Shown here: piece after piece, positions 18,688-27,410 of the stretch
Numbering within the stretch: position 1 is the stretch's first letter
Layout: each line of letters opens with the position of its first letter
Assembly (NCBI RefSeq): GCF_024714475.1
Contig: NZ_JAMZMI010000005.1
Coordinates: 124,001 to 188,000 of the forward strand
DNA from: Marinoscillum sp. MHG1-6
Lineage (GTDB): Bacteria > Bacteroidota > Bacteroidia > Cytophagales > Cyclobacteriaceae
Length of the DNA stretch: 64,000 nucleotides
Direction: 5' to 3'
Position numbers and translations under genes: made by a program
The notes under the pieces: generated by a model
The model's database searches: none
Told to the model about the DNA's origin: nothing
The model's input: only the letters and a program-made list of their open reading frames with translations

Positions 18688-19881
18688 ATGGATAGACGTT
18701 CCTTCTTAATTAAAAGCGGCTTAGCTTCAGGGGGATTGGCACTTGGATCTACATTTCTTAGTGCCAACTCCATCAGCAAACGCAAATTATGTGTTGGAGT
18801 TATTGGAACCGGTGATAGAGGACAAGGCCTCCTGGGTTTGATTTCTCAAATAGATCAAATGGAAGCCATCGGGTGCTGCGATGTGATACCATTCAGATTA
18901 GAAAAGGGGTTAAGTCTGGCATCACCCAAAGCCAAAGGCTATAAAGACTACCGGAAACTTTTAGAAGACAAATCCATTGATTGCGTCATTATTTGCACTC
19001 CGTTCTCTTTGCATGGACAAATGGCCATAGATGCTCTTAATGCAGGTAAGCATGTCTATTGTGAGAAGACGATGGCCATGGGTATTGATAGTATCCAAAA
19101 GACGATTGCAGTTGCTCAGGAAAACCCTGGATTGATTTTTCAAACCGGTCATCAATACCATACCTCTGAACTTTATCGAAAGGTTAGGGAAATCATTCAA
19201 TCAGGATACATTGGCGATGTTACTGCCTACCACTGTCAGTGGAATAGAAATGGAAATTGGCGTCGTGAAGTGCCTGACCCAAAATGGGAACGCATTATCA
19301 ACTGGAGAATGTACAAGGAGTATTCCGGTGGTTTGATCGCAGAATTAATGTCGCATCAAATAGATTTCATAAACTGGACCTCCGAATCTACTCCGGCCAA
19401 GTTTGCAGGATTTGGTGGTGTTGACCATTGGAAAGACGGACGTGAAACCTTTGATAACGTCCATCTTCAAATAGCCTATGAAAATGGGTTAGATGCGACA
19501 TTTTCATGCACCACTACCAATGGGTTTGAGGATTATCAAATAAAGGTTCTGGGTAGCCAAGCGACCATTGTTATTGATTACAATGATGCCATGATTTATC
19601 CTGAACGAACCAGTCCTTCTGAACTTGGAATGGTAGACGGGGTCTCAGGAGCCACCCTACAGTCATGGCAAAAAGGCCAAGGTGTACCCATTCCAGCCAA
19701 AGGAATGGACCCTACCAAGCAGTCATTAATTGAATTCCGAAATTGTGTTTTTGAGGGTAGACAACCAGAATCAGGGGTTGAAACCGGAGGAATGGTAGCG
19801 AAATGCGTACATATTGCTTTGGATGCAGTTAGAAACAGTCAGGTTAAATTATGGAGTGATTATCCAAAATTGACTTGTTGA
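18688..19881 (+). CDS. Tat-exported Gfo/Idh/MocA-family oxidoreductase 2
   Basis: This 397-residue protein has its own twin-arginine leader (DRRSFLIKSGLASGG) and the Rossmann motif VIGTGDRGQGLLGL. Where the previous protein has EKP it reads CEKTMAMG, a variation seen in some exported subfamilies. The catalytic block is MSHQIDFINW, with H-x3-D. A dense Trp/Arg region (QWNRNGNWRREVPDPKWE) may form the glycan-binding surface. It is the last gene of the operon and is followed by a clear terminator. Two different oxidoreductases with one DUF1080 protein suggest separate oxidation and reduction steps, or two substrates (inference). Confidence 0.92.
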   Translation: MDRRSFLIKSGLASGGLALGSTFLSANSISKRKLCVGVIGTGDRGQGLLGLISQIDQMEAIGCCDVIPFRLEKGLSLASPKAKGYKDYRKLLEDKSIDCVIICTPFSLHGQMAIDALNAGKHVYCEKTMAMGIDSIQKTIAVAQENPGLIFQTGHQYHTSELYRKVREIIQSGYIGDVTAYHCQWNRNGNWRREVPDPKWERIINWRMYKEYSGGLIAELMSHQIDFINWTSESTPAKFAGFGGVDHWKDGRETFDNVHLQIAYENGLDATFSCTTTNGFEDYQIKVLGSQATIVIDYNDAMIYPERTSPSELGMVDGVSGATLQSWQKGQGVPIPAKGMDPTKQSLIEFRNCVFEGRQPESGVETGGMVAKCVHIALDAVRNSQVKLWSDYPKLTC

Positions 19882-19922
19882 GGCTATTCGAAAAGAGCAT
19901 AGCGAGAACTTATCAGATAAAC

Positions 19923-19953
19923 AAGGCCATGTTGACATGACATGGCCTTTTTC
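19923..19953 (+). terminator. Rho-independent terminator of the keto-sugar operon
   Basis: A ten-base stem, AAGGCCATGT (19923-19932) with ACATGGCCTT (19940-19949), closes a 7-base loop and runs into TTTTTC. It lies 42 bp after the second oxidoreductase stop and before the convergent SRPBCC gene. Confidence 0.85.
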
Positions 19954-19971
19954 ATTGTGGTAAACCCCTAT

Positions 19972-20349
19972 TTACTCCTCATAAAAATCCAGAAGTCCCT
20001 GAATGAACATTTCGTGCCAGCCTCCTACAATATCTTCAAAATCATTTTCCGGAATATTAGTATGATTAACCTCTAATGAGGTTCCTTTTTTATGTGGATG
20101 AAATTTCAGGGTCACAATGGATTCATCATGCGCTCCAAAATACCATTGTTCAACCAATTTTTTACCTGGATCGAAATCAACCAGCTCACCCACAATGCTT
20201 TCATCCCACATCGAAAATTCAGCTCCCTTTTTTAATTCAAACACTGCAGGGGATCCGGTCCACAGCTCAATAGTCGGCTTGAAAGTCAAAGCGGCGAAAA
20301 CCTCTTCAGGCGCTGCGGGTATGGTAAAGTACTTTTTAAAATCTGGCAT
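19972..20349 (-). CDS. SRPBCC / AHSA1-like domain protein
   Basis: Starting at the ATG at 20347-20349 (MPDFKKYFTIPAAPEEVF) gives 125 residues, the usual length for a single START-like AHSA1 domain; an ATG 18 bases further upstream is also possible. Family features are the N-terminal beta strand followed by the PAAPEEVFAALT helix, WTGSPAVFELKKGAEFSMWD, and the C-terminal GGWHEMFIQGLLDFYEE helix. The fold forms a hydrophobic cavity, and members bind lipids or act as Hsp90-associated factors in eukaryotes. No ligand can be inferred. It is monocistronic. Confidence 0.82.
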   Translation of the reverse strand: MPDFKKYFTIPAAPEEVFAALTFKPTIELWTGSPAVFELKKGAEFSMWDESIVGELVDFDPGKKLVEQWYFGAHDESIVTLKFHPHKKGTSLEVNHTNIPENDFEDIVGGWHEMFIQGLLDFYEE

Positions 20350-20479
20350 ATCGCAAAAATATTCCATCACCCCTATTTAGTAATTATTAATAATTGTCGA
20401 CAACAACTATTTGAGTAAAATACTTTCAAATCGATGCAACCTTTTTGAGAACTGTGCTTCCAAAAAAACGCACATAAAA

Positions 20480-20574
20480 GTGTTCGGAAGTGTACATAAA
20501 CGAACACATTTTTCCTTCAAAATAAACTCAACTAGTTGATTATCAATACATTAAATCTTTTGGCACAATCTTTC
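20480..20574 (+). promoter_or_regulatory. Sigma-54-like box with upstream dyad, copy 1
   Basis: TGGCACAATCTTTC at 20561-20574 resembles a -24/-12 element, with TTTC in place of TTGC and spacing one base short. Upstream, GTGTTCG (20480-20486) and CGAACAC (20501-20507) form an inverted repeat with a 14-base spacer, placed like an activator site. The same pair recurs before the paralogous gene. The ATG is 57 bases after the start of TGGCAC. Confidence 0.5.
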
Positions 20575-20617
20575 AAGACTACTATTCAAATTCACACAAA
20601 CTCTAAATGCACAAGTC

Positions 20618-21016
20618 ATGAAATCGCTGAATAAATTTTTCATTCTGGCCTTAGCCCTGACGCTCTCCTTCGCATCCTTCTCTTCTGATTTGGATGATCC
20701 AAATAGTCAATCTGTAAAACAAGCTAAAGAAGCCGTTAAGCTTGCGGAACCGGATGATTATATCACTTTAGCTCAAAGTGCCGAGATATGTTTTTTACTC
20801 AAAGAGAATACCGAACAGGCATTATCCTGGATTGATCAATCATTGAATATAAAAGAGACCCCTTACAACCTTGAGATTAAGGCAGACTTTCTTGCTTCCA
20901 TTGGTGATAAAAGCCTCGCTACAAATTATTACCTGAAAGCGGTGCTGGCTGCTGACGAATCGTCTTTGGATACCCATAACTCCCGAATACAGGACAAGCT
21001 ATTGAGCTTAAGATGA
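20618..21016 (+). CDS. Small secreted TPR-like protein, paralogue 1
   Basis: The 132-residue protein has a Sec signal peptide (MKSLNKFFILALALTLSFAS) and a helical mature part. LAQSAEICFLLKENTEQALS, then WIDQSLNIKETPYNLEIKAD, then FLASIGDKSLATNYYLKAV read as two or three TPR-like helix pairs. It is clearly paralogous to the gene at 21305; DDPNSQ, LAQSAEICF, KETPYN and the closing L-R are shared. A strong terminator follows, so it is transcribed alone. No function is recognised. The mature protein is probably periplasmic. Confidence 0.85.
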   Translation: MKSLNKFFILALALTLSFASFSSDLDDPNSQSVKQAKEAVKLAEPDDYITLAQSAEICFLLKENTEQALSWIDQSLNIKETPYNLEIKADFLASIGDKSLATNYYLKAVLAADESSLDTHNSRIQDKLLSLR

Positions 21017-21044
21017 TCTCTTCTTTTAATTTCGTCTATCATGA

Positions 21045-21070
21045 GGTGACCCTTCCGGGTCACCTTTTTT
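21045..21070 (+). terminator. Rho-independent terminator after paralogue 1
   Basis: GGTGACCC (21045-21052), loop TTCC, GGGTCACC (21057-21064) and six Ts form a canonical hairpin 28 bp after the stop codon. It separates the two paralogous genes into independent transcription units. Confidence 0.92.
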
Positions 21071-21150
21071 ATTGCTTTTGAAGCTCTGAATTAAATTATC
21101 CTAAAAACCCCCAGATTTTGTAACCTTTCAGATCTTTCCAAATCCTAAAA

Positions 21151-21258
21151 AGTGTACGATTTAACGCACGGTGTCGTACACTCACGCAAGTTGGCTGCCA
21201 AAAGCATCAACATAAACACCTGATTTCATGCAACTTATGGTTTATGGCACAGTCTTTC
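21151..21258 (+). promoter_or_regulatory. Sigma-54-like box with upstream dyad, copy 2
   Basis: TGGCACAGTCTTTC at 21245-21258 differs from copy 1 at one base. The upstream dyad is longer here: AGTGTACGA (21151-21159) and TCGTACACT (21174-21182), again with a 14-base spacer. The dyad centre is 78.5 bp before TGGCAC versus 67.5 bp in copy 1, a difference of about one helical turn. Confidence 0.52.
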
Positions 21259-21304
21259 ATAATGAAAAGACAAATTTTCACACTAAACTCATAAACTATA
21301 AATC

Positions 21305-21712
21305 ATGAACACGCTGAAAAAACTCTCAATGCTAGCCTTAGGGCTGACCCTGTTCTCGTTTGCCTCTCTGGCTAATGGGTATGACTTCGATGACCCGAAT
21401 AGCAAAATCGTTCAAAAAGCAATTGATGCTGTAGCCAATGCTGAGGATAACGACTGGGAAACCCTGGCCCAAAGCGCTGAAATCTGTTTTATGAAAAAGG
21501 AAAACATGGAAGAGGCTGTAACATGGATAGAGCATTCTATCAAAATCAAGGAAACCCCTTACAATATGGAGGTTTATGGAGACTACCTCGCATCTGTAGG
21601 CAAAAACAAAGAAGCCAGACGTCACTATTACAATGCCATTGTTTTAATCAAACAAAAGGAACCAACTTCGGAAAACACCAGACTACAACAAAAAATCTGG
21701 GACCTTCGGTAA
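21305..21712 (+). CDS. Small secreted TPR-like protein, paralogue 2
   Basis: The 135-residue protein has a Sec signal peptide (MNTLKKLSMLALGLTLFS to SLA) and the same helical repeat plan as its neighbour: ETLAQSAEICFMKKENMEEA, VTWIEHSIKIKETPYNMEVY and DYLASVGKNKEARRHYYNAI. The two genes are a tandem duplication, each kept with its own promoter region and terminator. That suggests selection for separate dosage or for slightly different partners. Function is unknown and no partner gene is adjacent. Confidence 0.85.
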   Translation: MNTLKKLSMLALGLTLFSFASLANGYDFDDPNSKIVQKAIDAVANAEDNDWETLAQSAEICFMKKENMEEAVTWIEHSIKIKETPYNMEVYGDYLASVGKNKEARRHYYNAIVLIKQKEPTSENTRLQQKIWDLR

Positions 21713-21734
21713 GCATTGTTCTAAGTCAGATCCT

Positions 21735-21763
21735 AAAAAGGCGACCTATTGGGTCGCCTTTTT
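21735..21763. terminator. Bidirectional terminator between paralogue 2 and msrA
   Basis: AAAAAGGCGACC (21735-21746) pairs with GGTCGCCTTTTT (21752-21763). The T-run on one strand and A-run on the other suit termination in both directions between convergent genes. Confidence 0.88.
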
Positions 21764-22289
21764 ATTTCAGCCTATCTGCAAATATTTTTTTGAATTTCTC
21801 CACCTTCGGTGCCACTACAAACTGACAATAGGGCTGTGAACCATTTGACTCAAAGTATTCCTGATGATAGTCCTCAGCCGGCCAGAACTTTTCAAAGGCT
21901 GTGATCTCAGTGACAATGGAGTCCGGCCAGATTCCGGCAGCATCAAGCTCATTTTTTATATCTTCGGCGATAGCCTTCTGGTCTTCATTATGATAGAAAA
22001 CCACTGATCGGTATTGCGTTCCCACATCATTTCCCTGTCTGTTTAATGTAGTAGGATCATGCGTTTTCCAGAAAACCTGTAATACTTCAGTCAAACTAAT
22101 AACCTCTGGATTGAATGTTACCTGCACCACCTCTGCATGTCCGGTAGTTCCGCTACAAACTTCCCGATAAAAAGGCTCCTTGGTTTTACCTCCTGAATAT
22201 CCTGAAACTGCAGATTCTACACCGCGCAATCTTTGGAAAACTGCCTGTGTACACCAAAAACAACCGGAACCTAAGGTGATTTTCTCCAT
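21762..22289 (-). CDS. msrA: Peptide-methionine (S)-S-oxide reductase
   Basis: Starting at the ATG at 22287-22289 gives 175 residues; a TTG two codons upstream is less likely. The catalytic motif GSGCFWCTQAVFQRLRG holds the nucleophilic cysteine of GCFW. GYSGGKTKEPFYREVCSGTT, HAEVVQVTFNP and DVGTQYRSVVFYHN are all standard MsrA blocks. It reduces methionine-S-sulfoxide in proteins using thioredoxin. No MsrB domain is fused. No signal peptide is present, so it is cytosolic. Confidence 0.95.
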   Translation of the reverse strand: MEKITLGSGCFWCTQAVFQRLRGVESAVSGYSGGKTKEPFYREVCSGTTGHAEVVQVTFNPEVISLTEVLQVFWKTHDPTTLNRQGNDVGTQYRSVVFYHNEDQKAIAEDIKNELDAAGIWPDSIVTEITAFEKFWPAEDYHQEYFESNGSQPYCQFVVAPKVEKFKKIFADRLK

Positions 22290-22344
22290 AATCAATCATT
22301 CATTTCGTGGTGTAACACTATAACCACGTGAATAGTTTATTCCC

Positions 22345-23898
22345 TTAAAGATCCTGAATAGCTTCCAGAAAGCCACCGGTGATGGCCACAACTGATGGCC
22401 TTGGCATTTCTGCTCCACCCTTTGGCCAATTACTCGTGTAGTTATCCTGAGAAGATCGCTCCCCGGGATGCTGTACGCTCAGGAACAAAGTTTCCCAGTC
22501 ATCTGAAAAACATGGACCGGTAAGCTCTGCTTCCTTAGGAGCACTGGCAACCTGAATGATCTTACCTGCCTGCTCACCATTCCTGATCAATACATACAAG
22601 CCATTATTTCCAAAGGACTCAAACATTCCCTTTCCTAAATTGGCTCCCTTGATATCAGAAGTAAACCACAGATTACCCACTTTATCAAAAATAAGGTTGT
22701 CAGGACAGGCAAACCCCGTTTCTTCGCCACCTGTCAATAAAGTGTCATAGCTGAAAGTAAGTGACTCGTAATTAGTGTCAGTCTCGCTCAGTTTCACGAT
22801 GGAGCCAAAATGATTATCCTTTTTAACATTGTCCGTGAGAGAAATAATCACATCTCCTGTCAACGGGTCAATTTCAATGTCTTCCGGGCGATCCAGCTGA
22901 CTGCCTCCAATCGCAATAGCTGCATCTCTACACCGAATTAACATTTCTGTCTCCGACTTAAACAAATGCGATAGCGAACCATAATCCAGATGTATCCATT
23001 CTCCTTTTTCTGTATTCGCTACGTATAGCTTTCCCGGGTAGATCTGCCCTGGCTCCTCCGAGATATACTTATACAGACAACCTCCTTCAATGTCATCTCC
23101 TGTGTATATAACCACTCTACCATCTTCCAGGGCCTGAACAGTGGCGCATTCATGCGCAAACCGACCTAGTCCCACATGCTTTTGAGCCTCACCGGTAATC
23201 GGATTCACCTCTACTACCCATCCATAATGTTCTGTTGGGTTTCCTTTAAAGCTTTCCCATCCCAGATAGCTCTTGCGGAACTTGGCATTGGCATAATCCC
23301 TTTCCCCGTAGAAATTATTATAATTTTCTTCGCAGGTTAGAATCGTTCCCCAGGGAGTCACACCACCCGAGCAATTAGCAAGTGTGCCTATAGCCTGGTC
23401 CTTCCTCGCTACTTTTTCATGCCACTTAAATGGAATAGGGGTATGAGCGGTGATTCGCTTATTTAACTCATCTCCGATAACAGGCTTCCATCCTCCAAAA
23501 AGGGATTTCTTTAGTTTAATAATGGACCCCCCAACCTCATACATCTCCTTATCAATCTGATTACTATTGCGCACGTTAACCTTGTCCTCCGGGTTAAAAC
23601 CACTGATCAAGCGTGGATTGATCTGCTCATGATTGACCCAAAGTATCGCCTCCCGGCCTGACTGGGGCAAAAACGCGATGTAATCATTATCATAACCAAA
23701 AGTATCCTCAGAAGAAATAGGATCACCCCAACTAAGCAAGACCTCATATTCCAAACCATCAGTGAGCAGTAGCTCATCCTTCAGACTTGCATTCATTCCA
23801 TCTCCCACTTTTGAGCGACATCCCTGCAAGCCCACCTGAAGCATTGGAAAAATAATTGCACCCTTTCCTAAAAATTCTACAAAGTTTCTTCGTTTCAT
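22345..23898 (-). CDS. PhoX-family (DUF839) secreted phosphatase-like protein
   Basis: The 517-residue protein starts MKRRNFVEFLGKGA, a Tat-like RR leader, and carries a lipobox-like LQGC near residue 27, so it is probably a Tat-exported lipoprotein. PhoX/DUF839 features are AILWVNHEQINPRLISG, ANCSGGVTPWGTILTCEENY, YGWVVEVNPITGEAQKH, LGRFAHECATV and RPEDIEIDPLTGDVIISLTD. PhoX enzymes are beta-propeller alkaline phosphatases with a Ca/Fe cofactor; several acidic and Arg ligands appear retained. Phosphatase activity is inferred from family. It is divergent from the antiporter gene with a 44-bp gap. Confidence 0.85.
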   Translation of the reverse strand: MKRRNFVEFLGKGAIIFPMLQVGLQGCRSKVGDGMNASLKDELLLTDGLEYEVLLSWGDPISSEDTFGYDNDYIAFLPQSGREAILWVNHEQINPRLISGFNPEDKVNVRNSNQIDKEMYEVGGSIIKLKKSLFGGWKPVIGDELNKRITAHTPIPFKWHEKVARKDQAIGTLANCSGGVTPWGTILTCEENYNNFYGERDYANAKFRKSYLGWESFKGNPTEHYGWVVEVNPITGEAQKHVGLGRFAHECATVQALEDGRVVIYTGDDIEGGCLYKYISEEPGQIYPGKLYVANTEKGEWIHLDYGSLSHLFKSETEMLIRCRDAAIAIGGSQLDRPEDIEIDPLTGDVIISLTDNVKKDNHFGSIVKLSETDTNYESLTFSYDTLLTGGEETGFACPDNLIFDKVGNLWFTSDIKGANLGKGMFESFGNNGLYVLIRNGEQAGKIIQVASAPKEAELTGPCFSDDWETLFLSVQHPGERSSQDNYTSNWPKGGAEMPRPSVVAITGGFLEAIQDL

Positions 23899-23942
23899 TC
23901 TTAATGAAATAATTTAACAGATAAGGACGCTAAGCTAACGTT

Positions 23943-25217
23943 ATGGAATATTATATAATAATTGCTGCCTCTATTATTATCATCTTATCCTATTTATTCA
24001 ATTGGATATCTAAGGAAACCAATTTCCCATCGGTGCTACTATTGATCGCTTTGGGCATCGGGATGCAACAATTGATCTCAATGACATCGATCAGTTATGA
24101 TCGAATTATGAAAACTTTTTCTGAAATACGAGTGCTGGAGTTGCTCGGAACTTTGGGACTGATCATGATCGTGCTTGAAGCCGCTCTGGATCTTAAAATC
24201 GAGCGCAAAAAACTACCTTTAATCTTAAAATCCCTACTTATTGCCTTTCTGGGTTTGATTTCCTGCACATTTATCACCGGTTACCTGATCATGGTCGCTA
24301 CCGATAAAATGAGCTACACTGAAGCCCTGATCTATGCCACACCGCTCTCTATACTCAGTAGTGCGATAGTTATCCCAAGTGTTGCAAACCTGCCTGAGTC
24401 TCAAAAGGAATTTCACGTGTATGAAAGTACCTTCTCAGATATCCTGGGAATCATGCTATTCTATTTTTTGATCAATCTGGCAAGTAGCACAAACCATGCG
24501 CTCGCCGTGGGTGATTTCACTGTGGGACTAATCATCACCATATTCGTTTCGGGCTCCCTTTCATTCTTGTTGCTGTACGTATTTCAAAAGCTAGAGGCGA
24601 AGGTTAAAATCTTCCTGATGATCTCTGTCCTTATTTTGCTTTTCGGTTTAGGAAAGTTGCTTCATCTCTCATCCCTGATCATTATTTTGATATTCGGCAT
24701 TATCCTCAGCAATCATCGAGTCTTCTTTGTAGGAAAGTTGCACAACCTCATTGACCGTGAAACCACCGATAAAATTTATGATTCGTTTCACATGATCACT
24801 ATGGAGTCGGCTTTTGTGATAAGGACCTTCTTCTTTGTAATATTCGGTTTTACCGTCGCACTGGCATCGATCATCAATTTTAAAGTGGCTGTGATTAGTG
24901 CTGCTATTTTGATCTCAATCTACCTCATCAGGTTGCTTATCCTGAAAATTGTGATGCATCGGGATATCAAGCTAGCGACATTCATTGCACCTCGAGGACT
25001 GATAACATTGCTGCTTTATTACAGCATACCCCTTGAATTTAAATCTATACATTTCAATGAGGGGGTCTTGCTTTTTATCATCATCATATCAAGTCTGGTA
25101 ATGACCTATGGACTGATCAAAATGAAGCACACTGATGAAGCTGACATGATTGAAGAATCGGCGATTGAAAATGATCAAACGGAATCTGAGCAATCATCGG
25201 ATGATCCCTTGTTATAG
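23943..25217 (+). CDS. CPA-type cation/proton antiporter
   Basis: The 424-residue integral membrane protein has about twelve hydrophobic helices. ETNFPSVLLLIALGIGMQQL near the N-terminus, LGLIMIVLEAALDLKIERKK, ATPLSILSSAIVIPS and the late RGLITLLLYYSIPLEF are typical of CPA1-like Na+/H+ antiporters. The tail is acidic and cytoplasmic (DEADMIEESAIEND), often regulatory in this group. It would exchange Na+ or K+ for H+ across the inner membrane. The last six bases overlap the convergent M61 peptidase gene. Confidence 0.85.
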   Translation: MEYYIIIAASIIIILSYLFNWISKETNFPSVLLLIALGIGMQQLISMTSISYDRIMKTFSEIRVLELLGTLGLIMIVLEAALDLKIERKKLPLILKSLLIAFLGLISCTFITGYLIMVATDKMSYTEALIYATPLSILSSAIVIPSVANLPESQKEFHVYESTFSDILGIMLFYFLINLASSTNHALAVGDFTVGLIITIFVSGSLSFLLLYVFQKLEAKVKIFLMISVLILLFGLGKLLHLSSLIIILIFGIILSNHRVFFVGKLHNLIDRETTDKIYDSFHMITMESAFVIRTFFFVIFGFTVALASIINFKVAVISAAILISIYLIRLLILKIVMHRDIKLATFIAPRGLITLLLYYSIPLEFKSIHFNEGVLLFIIIISSLVMTYGLIKMKHTDEADMIEESAIENDQTESEQSSDDPLL

Positions 25218-26759
25218 ATTTTGACTCCAGGCGTTGAACATTGCCGTCTGGGCTGAATCCGGATTGGAGACAACATTTAATGATTCAATCCCTACTTTTT
25301 GTAGCACCTCAAAGACTGGTAGGTCCTGGTTTCCTGTGATATATGAATCCATAAAACCCTGCAATTCCGGATAGGAAAGGTCTACCAATACCTCGATGAG
25401 ACCATCATCGGAAAATGGAGTTCCTGGTGCGTATCTCGCATTCAATTCCTGAATCAGCTCTCTCAAACCAAAAGTACCATCAGACCATTCCAACAACTGA
25501 ATATCCATTAACAACGCCGCCAAACTTCCTTTATAATAAACACTCGCAAAGTAGGATAAGCCTTCCTTGGTAAAAGAGACCGCACTGGCCTCCGTCAGGC
25601 TTACATCCGGATTACCGTATTTATAGTTGGTATACTTTAACCTGATCTCATCAAGCAATTCATCAATCGTGAGTGTACCACCACGATATAATAGCATGTC
25701 GGAAGCCCATTCCGTTACACCCTCATAAAGCCAAAGGTGTTTGGATGCTGTTGGACCACTATAGTCAAACTCATCAATCATCTCACTCCGAACACGCAAA
25801 GGCGTAACTGTGTGGAAAAACTCATGAGCCGCGATTCCCCGAATTGATTTTCTGTAACCGTCGGTTAGTTCATTGTCCATCATTACGTAGACCGAACTAT
25901 TACTATGCTCAAGCGCACCGGCATGTAAAAAATCGAATACAAACAGGAAGTCGTAACTTAAAACCGGGGATTCTTCCAGAAACTCAAGAGCGTCCTCCAC
26001 CACGGCCAAAATATCAGATTGGATTTTGCTCGCTTCATTCAAACCAGAATTAGAATAGCAGTACAAACCCACCTTCAGGTTATCTACCGTCATGCTAACT
26101 GAGCTCAAATTCCCTAATAGCATTGGAGAATCAACCATCTCGTGATAGTTTGGTGCCATATACAATCCACTATCATTCGGTGCGAGATCACTTGCCACTT
26201 TCCAACCAGATGGGTAATCCAGCTTCACACTGTAATTCCAGTCCTCCATACCTAGAGGATAACCAAGAACTCCGAACAAATTTAAAAGAGCATATTCCGA
26301 ATTTATCGAGGTTCCTCCCATGGGATAGATTCTTCCTCCTTCCAGGTCATTTTCCCATGTTTCTGCTATCCGGTACTGAATGTAATAAGCTCGTTCTTTG
26401 TCAGCAATCCTCCACTGGTTCGCAGAAATCTGTTCGACTCCAATCTTCTTCGACTTTTTATCAAAAACCTCAATACTGGTCACATACCTTCCATAATTAG
26501 CCATACGATACGTGCCTGGTACGGCTGCGGGAAATTGAAAAATGTCGGAGGACAGTTCAGACCCCTCGAAATAGACCTTGACTTCGAACTGATCTATGGC
26601 ATCACGACTATCTTCAATCGAAACCTGATAGTAGATTGAACTCGTCAGATCTATTGAACCGGGAATCGGTTCAATTTCAAAATCATCGCTACAACTGTAT
26701 AGAACAAGGACAAAAGAAAAAGCGACGAGAGAGGACCTTATGTGTTTAATTAAGAACAT
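25212..26759 (-). CDS. M61-family (glycyl aminopeptidase-like) lipoprotein metallopeptidase
   Basis: The ATG at 26757-26759 gives 515 residues. A signal peptide with a lipobox-like LYSC at about residues 21-24 indicates a lipoprotein. The zinc motif HEFFH lies near residue 310 (AAHEFFHTVTPLRVRSE), and the third ligand glutamate comes in LYEGVTEWASD. The N-terminal beta-domain (YYIQYRIAETWEN) and SGPTASKHLW are M61 features. Most M61 proteins end with a PDZ domain, but none is evident here. It probably trims peptides in the periplasm or at the surface. The gene end overlaps the antiporter gene by six bases. Confidence 0.88.
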   Translation of the reverse strand: MFLIKHIRSSLVAFSFVLVLYSCSDDFEIEPIPGSIDLTSSIYYQVSIEDSRDAIDQFEVKVYFEGSELSSDIFQFPAAVPGTYRMANYGRYVTSIEVFDKKSKKIGVEQISANQWRIADKERAYYIQYRIAETWENDLEGGRIYPMGGTSINSEYALLNLFGVLGYPLGMEDWNYSVKLDYPSGWKVASDLAPNDSGLYMAPNYHEMVDSPMLLGNLSSVSMTVDNLKVGLYCYSNSGLNEASKIQSDILAVVEDALEFLEESPVLSYDFLFVFDFLHAGALEHSNSSVYVMMDNELTDGYRKSIRGIAAHEFFHTVTPLRVRSEMIDEFDYSGPTASKHLWLYEGVTEWASDMLLYRGGTLTIDELLDEIRLKYTNYKYGNPDVSLTEASAVSFTKEGLSYFASVYYKGSLAALLMDIQLLEWSDGTFGLRELIQELNARYAPGTPFSDDGLIEVLVDLSYPELQGFMDSYITGNQDLPVFEVLQKVGIESLNVVSNPDSAQTAMFNAWSQNL

Positions 26760-26952
26760 TAACAATTATCTACTTTACCTGGAACAACGGCCCATTAGGT
26801 CTTAGTTCTTACGGATAATCACATTATTAAGCTAACCAAAAATATAATATTATCAATCTTGAACTTTGAGGTTTTTCAACAATTACCTACCTTCCCTACA
26901 CCAACTATTCCATTTCAATTATTATTCTGTAAAGACCGCCTTTAGTCATTGT

Positions 26953-27408
26953 ATGCAAAAGTTAGAGACACTCGCTGCAGAGGGAAAAATCAATCAGAAC
27001 GCAAGTATTCGGGATAAGCAAGCCGTTATCATTAATGCACCGGTTGAAAAAGTATGGTCCTTAATGGTAGACGCTAAAAACTGGAGCAAATGGAACAATG
27101 AGATCCATGATGTAAAGATTGACGAGGTTAAGGAAGGTGAAACTTTTACCTGGAGCCTGAAAGGATCAAAGAAAAAGACCAAAATCGCCAGGGTGATAAA
27201 GCACGAATTGATCGCGTGGGTCTCAACATTTCGGGGGATCAAAGTAGCCAGGGTATGGAAGCTGGATGAAACCGATGGCAATCAAACCATTGTCACCTGC
27301 GAAGAATCAATGCAAGGTCTCTTAACCATCATTTTTGGTCATCAGAACCTTCACGAAAGCATGCTCCACTGGCTGGAGGCGCTTAAGAAAGAAGCAGAAA
27401 AAAGCTAG
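26953..27408 (+). CDS. SRPBCC-family polyketide cyclase/dehydrase-like protein
   Basis: The first ATG (26953) gives 151 residues; the longer frame relies on a TTG and adds a sequence unlike the family. The START-like fold is indicated by IRDKQAVIINAPVEKVWSLM, then VDAKNWSKWNNEIHDVKID, and the long C-terminal helix HQNLHESMLHWLEALKKEAE. Such proteins bind hydrophobic ligands. The ligand is unknown. It converges on the TPR gene with only two bases between stops. Confidence 0.8.
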   Translation: MQKLETLAAEGKINQNASIRDKQAVIINAPVEKVWSLMVDAKNWSKWNNEIHDVKIDEVKEGETFTWSLKGSKKKTKIARVIKHELIAWVSTFRGIKVARVWKLDETDGNQTIVTCEESMQGLLTIIFGHQNLHESMLHWLEALKKEAEKS

Positions 27409-27410
27409 AC

